A stretch of DNA of 64,000 nucleotides. Origin: Impatiens glandulifera (taxonomy: Eukaryota; Streptophyta; Magnoliopsida; Ericales; Balsaminaceae). Below, one piece after another: positions 23,869 to 33,212 of this stretch. The stretch lies in NCBI RefSeq assembly GCF_907164915.1, contig NW_025919528.1:39022-103021 (forward strand), in the 5' to 3' direction. The notes beneath the pieces are model-generated. The model was given only the letters and a program-made list of their open reading frames with translations, did not search any database and had not been told where the DNA came from. The stretch's first letter is position 1, and the number at the start of each line of letters is the position of its first letter. The translations under genes and the position numbers were made by a program.

Positions 23869-24120
23869 ATTAAGTATTTTAAATTTATTTAATTTATACA
23901 AAATATAATTTTGAAATAATTAATTACTTTCACACTTAAAATATAATATTTAACATAAAATCAATATCCAACATTCAATTTTATGTCCATTATTATGGAT
24001 TTATGTTAGGTTTTATGTATTCATATCCCTTTGAATTATTGATTTTTAAAAAATGAAATTCAAAATATTTAATATTTTAGGTAAGACAAAGTATGGAGTT
24101 TTGATTTGACTTGATGATTG

Positions 24121-24690
24121 ATATAATGAAATCTTTATTAGAAATAACTTATCTAATACATTTGGATGGACAATTCTATAGAAATTGATAATACACCAAA
24201 ATATTGAAAATGGAGATGAATAAAAACAAATATATAAGTTGAAAATGGAGCTTTTTTTAGCCCATTGACTCGGCCCAGTCCAGCCCAGCCCACTAATAGC
24301 CCATGGCACGGCCGACCCACAGCTCGGCCCGGCCCGGTCCACAGCCCGACACGTTAGTAAATATAAAGACAAAAAACGGTAACATTTATAAAAAAAGACA
24401 AAAAAACGATAACAAAAAACGGTCACATTTCTATAGAATCGATGATTAATGAACAATATCAAGGTTGTATGCGAGAAACTGAAGGCACATCTGATACCGA
24501 TTCCGACGAAGGTGTATGAGACAACTGATTATAGAACATATCAGATTTAATCTAAGGTAAGTTAGAACTACGTGAGGGTCTGATATTTACAAATTTGAGG
24601 TATGCAAATTTGTAAGATACGTAGGCAACTCGAAAGGGTGCGACCCCATATTTTTTTAAATTACTTTTTTAGAAGGTTAACAATGTTGTT
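24121..24690. other. Intergenic DNA with a GC-rich GGCCC patch
   Basis: No gene seen. At 24255-24350 there is a GC-rich patch of CGGCCC/CAGCCC repeats in otherwise AT-rich DNA, probably the other half of the element at 24693-24950. Near 24620, AAGATACGTAGGCAACTC is typical of plant Gypsy internal sequence. Confidence 0.35.
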
Positions 24691-24692
24691 AT

Positions 24693-24950
24693 ACGGTCCG
24701 GTCCAGCCCGTTGGCAGGACACGACACAGAACGGCTCGGCACGGGAAGCACGACACGGTACGACACGGCACGACACGGCTCGACGCAGGAAGCACATCAC
24801 GGCTCGACACGACATGGGTCAACAGGCCGGGCTGGGCCGAAATATTTTACTTTTAGGCACGACACGATTAATATGAGGCATGGCACGGAACGACACGTAT
24901 CACTATTTGGCACGACAGGCTGGGTCGGGCCAGTCCGATGCTGACCTCTA
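24693..24950. repeat. GC-rich GGCACGACACGG repeat, possible hAT-like end
   Basis: Imperfect short repeats of CACGACACGG / GGCTCGACAC give a sharp GC peak. The right end, read in reverse complement, is TAGAGGTCAGCATCGGACTGG, similar to hAT termini that start with TAGRGGTG/TCA. I could not find the matching left terminus or an 8-bp TSD, so the class is tentative. Confidence 0.35.
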
Positions 24951-25568
24951 GTTCCACGGCACAACTCTTAGTTATTTAGATCATCAATCAAGAGCATTAT
25001 GAGCTGAACCATAACATGTTCAAAGTAAAATGAGATAGCACCCTTTGAGGAAATGGCTTAGCCATAAAGGGCATGATCAACCACAAATCATATGCCTCAC
25101 ATTATTTCAAGTGGAACGATATGAAGACGATAACAATCTCGACAAAAAAATGTGACATTTATTGTTAAGTTTCTACAAGAGACGTGCTAAAAAAACGATA
25201 AGGTGAAAGACCAAATGACGAGGAAAGAAGTAGCTCAAAGAGGACTTGGTTTTATTTTGCCATCAATTATTTTCTTTCTATAGTATTAAATGTAAAGTAT
25301 TTTGTATATATTGCAAAACACTATGTGAATTTGAAAGGCGATGACGATGAGTGAATGTTTGTAACAATTCGTTATATATGACTTAGGAACACGTATGTGT
25401 GCGTCTATTTTCCCTTAGAAACATGTATGTGCATAATAATGACGTCATTGATCATCATATTATTCATTAAACTTCTCTTCTTAACCAACTTTCGATATCT
25501 ATATGTTCTTCATGACGAATCAAAAACGAGATCTGTTGATTTAAAACATCACAAAAGTCACGTAGTTA
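24951..25568. other. No recognisable feature
   Basis: AT-rich non-coding DNA between the GC-rich repeat and the CACTA left end. Short open frames only. Confidence 0.4.
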
Positions 25569-25763
25569 CACTAGTAAAAAATGGATAATTACCTAGAAAA
25601 ATCTTCGAGAGAGAAAGAAAGCACTCGGCAATATTTACTTTACCAAGGGAAAAGTGTTGCTCTCGGTGATAGTCTTATTGTTACCGAGGGAGAAAGAATG
25701 CTCTCGGTTATAAGATTATATTTTGTCTAATCACGCTCTCTACCGCCTAGCTCTTTTTTCCCT

Positions 25764-25904
25764 CTTTCTTCTTTCTTCTTTCTTCTTTCTTCTTTCTTCT
25801 TTCTTCTTTCTTCTTTCTTCTTTCTTCTTTCTTCTTTCTTCTTTCTTCTTTCTTCTTTTATCTTTCTTCTTTCTTCTTTCTTCTTTCTTCTTTCTTCTTT
25901 CTTC
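25764..25904. repeat. (TTCTTTC)n microsatellite
   Basis: About twenty units of a 7-bp pyrimidine repeat with one interruption (TTTTATC near 25857). It creates spurious open frames on both strands (Phe/Leu/Ser repeats on plus, Lys/Arg/Glu on minus). Confidence 0.95.
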
Positions 25905-26225
25905 ATTTAAGATCTGAGTGCAGATCCACATATTATATTATTAACAATAGCCGAAGGAGCCATTCTCTTTCAAGTATTATATTAGAAGATTACATATCTG
26001 AGAGACTTTTGATTTGTCCGACAACTTATAGCCAGCTTCTTGCCAAAATACCTTCCAGAATCGGTGAAATCCGATGAACTTAACATAATGTTCGAACAAA
26101 ATGGCCAGTGAGATCCTCATTTTTGTGGTATACATGGTATTTCTTCTTCATAATACTAATCTTCTTTCAAAATTAAAAATCCTTCCTTTACTTAATTTGT
26201 TTATCAATATGAAAAAATAGTAATA

Positions 26226-27071
26226 CCACTGCAAAAATGACGGTGACAAGGATAAAACTACTTAGGAATAAGAGGGACGAGGCGTGATATCGCTTGCTTC
26301 TCCAATCTAGTGAGGATTCCACCACCCGCGTTCATGTACTTATTTACACTGTTACACAATCATTATCTTTATTTTGAACAAGTGGGTATTATTTGAATTT
26401 GTTCTTATTATTGGAAATGGTGAATCTTAATATGTTGAACATGTAATAAGTGAACATAATTTTATGATTGCAAATGAGTTTCTTGAGCTTTTATGTGAAC
26501 TTATTGTTGCAAGACTTTCTATAATTGCAAAACGCAAGTAATTGTAAATCAATCTAAATAAATTCTCTGTTTTTTCCTTTTCTTTATCATGTTTGTGTGG
26601 TTTTAGGGAATGTCCGTTGGATCTAAAAGAAGGAATTGCAAGTCTCATTTTCGTCGGACCTCGATGCTCAGACATTCCTAAATTGCTAAAAATTCACAAA
26701 ATCACGGAAAAGATTTCGTCTCTTCTACAACTGATCTCCGACCAAATTCCGGCGTCAATCACACGGTATATTGAACTCGATCAAACTTTTTCATTCTCCC
26801 CTTTCTAGATCATAATTTGGTTAATTTTTGTTTATGGCAGCTAATTAAAAAGCTTTCTGTTAGAACCCCGTCTGGGGAGATGAAATTAAAGATCATGAAG
26901 GAGATTGCTAAAGAATATAAGATTGAATGAGATAAGACTGAACCTGAAATCGAGCTTCTCAAACCTCTTGAACAACACATTGATGGACCAACTAGTTTTG
27001 CTAGTGCCAACAATCTACCTCTGAAATTTTCTTTATTATTTGGATCTCGAGATGGTGAGAGAAGAAGATAA
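26226..27071 (+). pseudogene. Captured IST1-like gene fragment with introns (ESCRT-III regulator)
   Basis: Four exon-like pieces encode an IST1 domain (regulator of Vps4 activity in the MVB pathway). Piece 1 (26230-26334): TRIKLLRNKRDEA then LLQSSEDSTTRVH. Piece 2 (26434-26537): VEHVISEHNFMIANEFLELL then CELIVARLSIIAK. Piece 3 (26607-26765): CPLDLKEGIASLIFVGPRCS then, after a frameshift near 26695, GKDFVSSTTDLRPNSGVNH. Piece 4 (26841-27071): LIKKLSVRTPSGEMKLKIMK then DGPTSFASANNLPL. Introns 26538-26606 (GTAATT...TTTTAG) and 26766-26840 (GTATAT...GGCAG) have proper GT-AG borders and keep phase. A TGA at 26938 replaces the Trp of the family's EWD motif, and further frame breaks in pieces 1 and 3 rule out a full product. 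IST1 proteins bind ESCRT-III and regulate Vps4 at multivesicular bodies. Retained introns mean capture of genomic DNA, not of mRNA. Confidence 0.85.
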
Positions 27072-27109
27072 GGTCGGAACTAAAGAATTAAGATGAATTA
27101 TTTAATATT

Positions 27110-28413
27110 ATGACCGTGAGCATTGGCTTTGGTTCGGCTCCGGCGAAGCAGGTATTATCCAGAATCTCCGAGTCCGGACGCGAATACTTTCTGGGCGGTC
27201 CATTCATACTATACGAGGATGCGGTTAACGAATTTTTCCGAACCGCATTCATCACCGGAGGATCAATCCTTGCCAACATCGGCAGCCAGCAACTCGAACT
27301 GACGGAGAAATCGGTTGCTGATATACTACGTCTACCATCAGAAGGAAGCAACTTCTCGGCGGCTTTAGATGAAGAAACTTTCGAGGCAGCTTGCCAGGTT
27401 CTCTCGGAAACCGCGGTACCTATCAAGATCTCCGGAAAGAAATCATCTCTTCGACCGGAGTACAGACCGCAATGTGATATTTTCACAAAATCGGTCCAAG
27501 CAAGAGGGGCAAACTATGACAGTCTCACCCGGGCGAAGATTGAGATGCTTGCCGGTTTAATCAACGGCATCAAAATAAACTAGGCTAAGGTTATTTTCAA
27601 CAACCTATGTGAAATGGTGGATCCGGCTTCCACTCGGTCATGGGGATACGCCATCTCACTTGGGAAAATCATGTGCCATTTCAACATCAACACCGGCCCT
27701 GGTGTCCTCCTCTCATCCAGCAAAATTATAAAGTCTCAGCAATTCAAGGAGAGGAAAAGAAAAAGGAAAGCCTCCGGTTCTATAGGTGGCCGAAAGAAGA
27801 AGGCAACTGGCAAGAGAGCAGCTCCGGACAAAGAAAAATCCGGAAGCAGGAAAGTTAGACAACCAACCGGATCGGCTGATCCGCGGTCCGAAACCCCCAA
27901 TGATGAAGATTCGGCATCCAGTTCTGACCGAACCATTCCACAAAATACCGGAGGAGATCAGTCCGGTAAGGGGAAAGGACCGATAGTCGAGGATCAATCG
28001 GTCAGTCATGATAACGCTGACACCGGCTCGGGCAGGCTTGAGGAGGAAGATGCCCACGATGATGATGACACCCGAAAGACGGCCGAGGAGCTCGTCAGTA
28101 GAATTATGGACGAAATACATCAAGAAGCTAACGCGGCATCCGAAGTATTCTGTCAATGGATCCAGCACCGGCATCAGTTATTCTACAAACACATGCTACC
28201 GGGTCTAACCGTTGGCCAAAAATTCGAAAAGTTGATGGAGATAGAGTAGGAGGTCATCAACCTCACAAAGGCTCAAGATGTCACAACCTCCTTAGAACGA
28301 TACACGATGATAGAACCGCGTGCTCGGTTACAAAAGCTCACCGAACACATTCAACGCCTTCAAAAAAGCATACTCCGGGAATACCGAATTCTCAACTTCA
28401 ACTTTTGGTGTTA
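27110..28413 (+). pseudogene. Copy D: repeated gene family member broken only by in-frame stops
   Basis: The ATG at 27110 (MTVSIGFGS) opens a frame that runs to about 28413 with stops at 27581 (TAG) and 28247 (TAG) and no visible frameshift. The family signature is clear: YFLGGPFILYEDAVNEFFRT, VADILRLPSEGSNF, then MLAGLINGIKIN, TAG, AKVIFNNLCEMV. The TAG replaces the Trp kept in copies A and C. After about residue 205 there is a strong basic cluster FKERKRKRKASGS with GGRKKKATGKR, NLS-like, then an acidic Ser/Asp-rich linker and a helical end (ARLQKLTEHIQRLQKSIL). Compared with A the N-terminus is about 20 residues shorter and no TATA box is seen, so the copy may be 5'-truncated. It sits directly after the captured IST1 fragment. 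Confidence 0.6.
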
Positions 28414-28639
28414 AAATTGCTTGCGGTCAAGGAAAGGGGCCTAACCGGTTAAAAAAGCATACTCTGGGAACAAATTCCTTGTGCATGAACAGGCAAAGAA
28501 TCGAACCGGTTAAAGAACCTAACCGTTTAAGAAACTCAACCTGTCAAGCAATCAAACCGACCAAAAACATGACCGAACAAGAAAGACAAGATCGGTCAAA
28601 TCAGAAGGCCATAATAAATTAAACAGTCGGTCAATCAGA

Positions 28640-29644
28640 AGCCATGGAAAAACCGGAAGTCATCCGGTTAACATAAATAACCGACATAAAAAGACACTTC
28701 GGGTATCTGTTGAGAATGATACCGAAGGAACAGACTTAGTATTGCCATATTCATACAAGTCGGAGGACAGTCTGCAGGCTACAGAAGACCGTCCTACAAG
28801 ATCTTTCTACTTAAGGATAAATCAGAAAGGCAATCTTCCAAGTACAGACAACTGTCATACCGATAGTTGCCATATTAAGTAAAAGACAAACCTAGCCGGT
28901 TTGACCTACACACTGGAAGACTAGACCGCCAGGTCTGAAGACTAGACCGCCAGGTCTGAATCACTGAACCTCTGCTCAACCAATCAGATTCAAGGAAATG
29001 AAATATGATCGTTGGCACATTTCACCTATAAAAGAAGGAGCTGAAGTGGAATAAATGCGGGTTACAAGTTCTGAATTTTCTACAGCCTAAGTAAAAGATT
29101 GTGTTCTATCTCTAGAAAGCTTAAGCGCTTATTTGAAGTGTAATTCTACAATTTCGGTTAAAATTGTACGAGTGTCATCGAGCACGAAATAAGTCTCGAT
29201 CGGATTGTGTTTGTATTCCTTAGTGAATATCCTTCTCGCGGTTTCGAGAGGAAGGAGTGATGTAGGAGTTTCATCTCCGAACATCCATAAAAACCTGTCT
29301 TGTTATTTACTTTCCGCCTGCTTTACTTTTTAACCAATCTGCACTAACCTACCAATACCGCTCCAACCGATTCAACACCACCTAAACCGAATTACTAAGC
29401 TGCAAAACCGACCTAGCAATCTCCAAACCTGTCTTATTCAAATCCGGTTCTGCCTATCTCGTATGTGTGCTGCTTCAACCTGAAACAAACCACTTCCGCA
29501 CTTGAACTCTGTTCAAGGGTTTGTGACAGTTTGTGTAGTATTGAAACATCGGTATTAATCTCTAACCGAATTAATCACCACCCTTTGAGTGAGATGCGAT
29601 AACCGGCCAACCCCGATCCCCCAGCCACGACCTAGATCCTAACA
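28640..29644 (+). repeat. 3' LTR after copy D, AACCGG-rich family
   Basis: Ends CTAACA at 29639-29644 and has TATAAAAG at 29027-29034. It shares with the LTR after copy E the region reading GAACATCCATAAAA...CTTGT and the GTTCAAG(A/G)GT(C/T)TGTGACAGTTTG-type stretch. The 5' boundary is not visible; an expected TGTTAG start is missing or diverged. It is dense in ACCGG/CCGGT motifs. Confidence 0.5.
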
Positions 29645-29676
29645 AAGTATATTAATTGGTTTAAATATAACAAGAA

Positions 29677-29748
29677 GCTGCTGTAGCATAGTGGTAAACA
29701 CCTCTGCTTGTCACACAAGTGACCAGGGATCAAATTTCACCGACTGCA
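29677..29748 (+). repeat. Degenerate tRNA-Asp(GTC)-like sequence
   Basis: 72 bases aligning along their length with plant tRNA-Asp. TAGCATAGTGGTAA matches the D-arm/A box, TTGTCAC keeps anticodon GTC, and TGACC matches the variable region. The B-box region GGATCAAATTTC has lost the GGTTCGA core, and the acceptor and T stems no longer pair fully. It is a pseudo-tRNA or a SINE head, not a working tRNA. It lies between two LTRs. Confidence 0.7.
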
Positions 29749-29779
29749 AATAATATTTAAAGTTTTGCTATTTCAGTGA

Positions 29780-31196
29780 AATTGAGCAAAATCCGTTCGG
29801 TTGGAAATATATACCGTTCGGTTGTTTGACTTCGGTTTGAAGTAAAAGCTCGGTCAACCGGTTCGGCCAAGAAGTTCAGTCAGTCGGTTGGTCAACTGGA
29901 GTTCGGTTAGGAGATCGGTCAAACAGACATTTAATGAAAGAAGGCTCCGGTCAACCGACACTTAATGCAGTCGCTCGGTCATAAATGTTCCGGTTGATTA
30001 AATGCAGCCGCTCTAGTCATAAATATGCTCCGGTCATTAATTGCCCTCAGCTCTGGCTAATAAATACTCTCAGGAAACAGATCGAATTGCAAAAACCGAC
30101 TGGAGTTTCACAAACCGGCTGAAGAACACTTCAAAGAAATTCAGTTTCAAGTGATCAAGTCAAGATCCAGAGAAACCGGTTTCAACATTCTCAAGAGACC
30201 GGCTAGCAAATAAAAGTCTACATTCCAGCCGGACTATACTATGTAAGAGTCAACCGGAAACTAAAATCTACAGAGATGACGTAATATGACGAAATAGACG
30301 TGTCTCAGAGAAATAAAAGAAGATAAGATTCGATTAGAGGCATGCGATAAAAACAATGATAATTTACTGATCTAACTTTGACAGTCGGAGGGTGCATGCC
30401 TGACACGTGTTAGAATCTACAAACCGGCTACGTCATCTTTACCTGAGGAGTATTTGCATGTTTTCCAAGTGTTAGGAAAGTGAAACGTGCAAGCAACCTC
30501 TCTGCACCGGCGTGACTTTGAATTAACCAATCCCACGGTGAGAGAAGAAAATGATTGTTGAGATCATCTTCACTATAAAAGGAAGACGAAGCGACCTCAT
30601 TAATGACAAGTTACGAAAATCTTAGAGAGATAAAGAAATCTCACGCGCTATCCAAAAACCGTTGTGTCATTTACCGAAAGCTATTGTTGTGTTGTGTTAT
30701 TGTATTACATCAAGAGTGAGTTGGTGTAACCTGCGAGTAGCGAGTTAGGCTCGACCGGCTGTGTAACTGTTGTAACTTTGAAAGTTAGTGGAGATCCTTC
30801 TCATAACCTGAGAAGAAGGGGTGACGTAGGAGGGTTTGCTCCGAACATCCATAAAAAATCTTGTCTCGTGTTATTTCCTTTATTTCCTGCTTACTCGCTT
30901 AACCTAACCACAAACCAAAACAATCTTACTCCTTAAATCAAAAACCGGTTCATACACTCCATCTAACCGACTCCTTGTTAATCTCATCAAAACTAAGTCG
31001 CATATGTTGCTTCAGTCTGAAACAGACATTTCCGCCCTTGAACCCGGGTCAAGAGTCTGTGACAGTTTGCGAAGTGCTGAGAACGGTTATAGTCTCTAAC
31101 CAGACTATTACCAAAGTGCGTTGTGTTGTTGTAAGCGGCCACCCTTCCTAAAACCGGAAACACCCCGGTCCTCCAATGGCGTCCCCGATCCTAACA
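29780..31196 (+). repeat. Second AACCGG-rich LTR-like segment
   Basis: Ends CTAACA at 31191-31196. It has TATAAAAGG at 30574-30582 and the same post-TATA layout as the LTRs after D and E (GTGACGTAGGAG...GAACATCCATAAAA...CTTGT). The upstream half is crowded with CGGTT/AACCG motifs (29800-30250). Its 5' boundary is unclear. No PBS follows, so it is a solo LTR or a 3' LTR remnant. Confidence 0.5.
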
Positions 31197-31299
31197 CCTT
31201 CTAAGAGCATTTATTTCCCTCGACGAAAATAATCACCAAGGGCATTTTGGCTTTCTCTGAGGGTTTATGCCCTCGCTAAAAATAATTTTTCTACTAGTG

Positions 31300-31815
31300 T
31301 TGATTTGGCTTCATATACGCAACATTTGCAATGCATATAGGCATTGAAAGATCGTCACTCAATAAGACACATTCATGATATTTTGACTCTCCCTTGTTTC
31401 AAGACATGGACGATCATGTCATTTAGACAAAAAAAATCACGATTTACACAACGATCATAAGAAATGCAAGGATAAGAATTGAAATCGTTCATTATTGTCA
31501 TATAGATTGATATGCTCAACATGATTTACATAAATATATTTTAACCTTTTAAAAATCTTTGATTTTATGCGAACAAAATGAGTAACTAGAAAAACTAATC
31601 ACATGGAAATGGAGCAATGTATTATGAATATACAAGCATGTAAAAAATGATATTTCGACGTAAAAATTGAGAGATGATGCACTCCATTGACATGAGACTT
31701 ATTATAGATTGATAGAGCTATGACAAGCTGTCATAGGTATAAATAATGACATCTCGAAGCAAGTCAAGTGTGCGACAATGTTAAAAACAAATAGGTGATT
31801 CATGATGGTCACGTC
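31300..31815. other. AT-rich intergenic DNA, no recognisable feature
   Basis: I see no gene or repeat structure here beyond the CACTA right end at 31299. Confidence 0.4.
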
Positions 31816-32620
31816 CATTCACCCACCTTCAATTAATGACATGATCTCTTGATCATAACACACAACATCAAATCCTTAGAGTTTGACTGAAGATCGGATA
31901 CAATGATTGGAGTAAACATTTCCCCTCAAATATCTCATACATTTGGTATGCTTATCAAACTTGAAGCAGCCTCGTCATATCCTTTTAAAGAATTTTTTAC
32001 TCTATTCGAAAAATAAGGGTAACTAGAATAGTTGGTCATATAAATAGATTTATGCAAGAAATGTTAACCCGGTATAAGAAACTAAGAAACTGAGAGATGA
32101 TGCACTATATCAATGTGTGACCTATTATAGTTTTGACATGGCTCTAATGATGTATCATACAACATCTTAGAATAACTCAAGAAAATAATGAGGTTGATTA
32201 GATATGGATCTGGAATAGATTATGATCATTCTCATTCATCGGTCTTCAAATTAAAACATGATATTTTAATCATAAACAATGACTCAAGGTCCCAAGACTA
32301 CAACTAAATCTTTGACTCCAGGATGATACTCATAGAAGAAGAATTTTAATATCTACTAAAGTTAGTGAGTCAAACATTCAAGGTAAATTACGGGAGACAG
32401 TGAAGTATCTCTAAAAAACTTGAGCACAAAATTAGGACATGATCTCTTGATAATAAACAACGACTCCATATCGAAAGACCAAGGCCAATGCTGAGACTCT
32501 AAAATGATTCTTGTGGAAGAAGAATCTCAATATATACTCAAGCTAGTGAGTTAAATATCTAGGTAAATCACGAAAGACAACGAAGGATCTTCCAAAAACA
32601 TGAGCATAAAATTTCTTCTC
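31816..32620. repeat. Diverged tandem repeat of about 180 bp
   Basis: Two clear units (about 32255-32425 and 32430-32610) share GACATGATCTCTTGATAATA-, ATAAACAA(C/T)GACTC- and GAAGAAGAAT-type segments and the ending AAA(C/A)(T/A)TGAGCA. A third, weaker unit begins near 31826 (GACATGATCTCTTGATCATA). No coding potential. Confidence 0.6.
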
Positions 32621-33212
32621 ATACTTGAGTAATGGTGCACTTGAAAGTCTAAAAATGCAATGGATGAAGAATTTATAAATGATTGATCATTCGTATGATT
32701 ACATTTGCATACGTATTCATTAACATCATTTGCATGAAAATAATTACATCAACAAATATAATTAAAAAAATGATAACAATATCAACAAGAACACAAATTT
32801 TAGGGCACTTAAAAAATGAATGAAAAAAAATACCAAAATAAATAAGTGGTAATAAAATCATAGTTCATGCTAATAAATTTTCTAATAAAATAAAATTTTA
32901 GTTCATACAATAGAAATTTTAAAAATAAAATTAAAAAAAAAACACGAAAAAAGGAAAAGAGCTTTCGTGACAATGAACTACGTCATGACCACATTCTTTG
33001 TCAAAAGATACATAGGAAGCCTATTAGTTAGGCCCGGTTACAATCCTCAAATTCCTCTTAAACGTGAGAAGTGTCTAATAAAATTATCCAAAGGCTGTAA
33101 TAACTTTATAAAAATCATCTCCAACCAACATTTGTTATTTTTTAGTACAAAAATCGATCAAATCTGATCTCTATGTATGATTTAAATTCTGAAATTTCAA
33201 TATCTTAAATGA
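32621..33212. other. AT-rich DNA, no recognisable feature
   Basis: Many A-runs. No open frame of interest. Confidence 0.4.

Larger units (their letters stand above)
15838..24120. repeat. Duplicated block, copy 1
   Basis: This segment is near-identical in long stretches to 52985-62612 in the same orientation. It starts inside the end of a Copia LTR (to 15902, GGGCTTAACGAGAATATCCAACA) followed by the same flank as at 53040 (CCCTTAAAGACGGGG). It contains a CACTA element (16583-18910), two Gypsy LTR ends and a private AT-rich stretch (22036-23868). The last shared sequence is TTTTGATTTGACTTGATGATTG. It lacks the LINE present in copy 2, and has deletions of about 225 and 245 bp relative to copy 2. 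Confidence 0.85.
25569..31299. mobile_element. CACTA-ended element carrying an IST1-like gene fragment and nested LTR elements
   Basis: The left end CACTAGTAAAAAATGG at 25569 and the right end, in reverse complement CACTAGTAGAAAAATT at 31299, are CACTA-type termini. Both ends carry CTCTCGG / CCGAGGG subterminal motifs (25600-25710 and 31195-31270), also seen at the CACTA right end at 46142. Flanking trinucleotides are TTA (left) and TTG (right), one mismatch. Inside are a TTCTTTC microsatellite, intron-containing IST1-like sequence (26226-27071), gene copy D and AACCGG-rich LTRs. No transposase is visible, so it would be a non-autonomous, gene-capturing type. Confidence 0.6.

Noticed and set aside
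25723..25931. Open frames on both strands (Phe/Leu/Ser repeat and Lys/Arg/Glu repeat)
   Set aside because: Both are translations of the TTCTTTC microsatellite.
29677..29748. Functional tRNA-Asp gene
   Set aside because: The B-box core is lost and the acceptor and T stems no longer pair.
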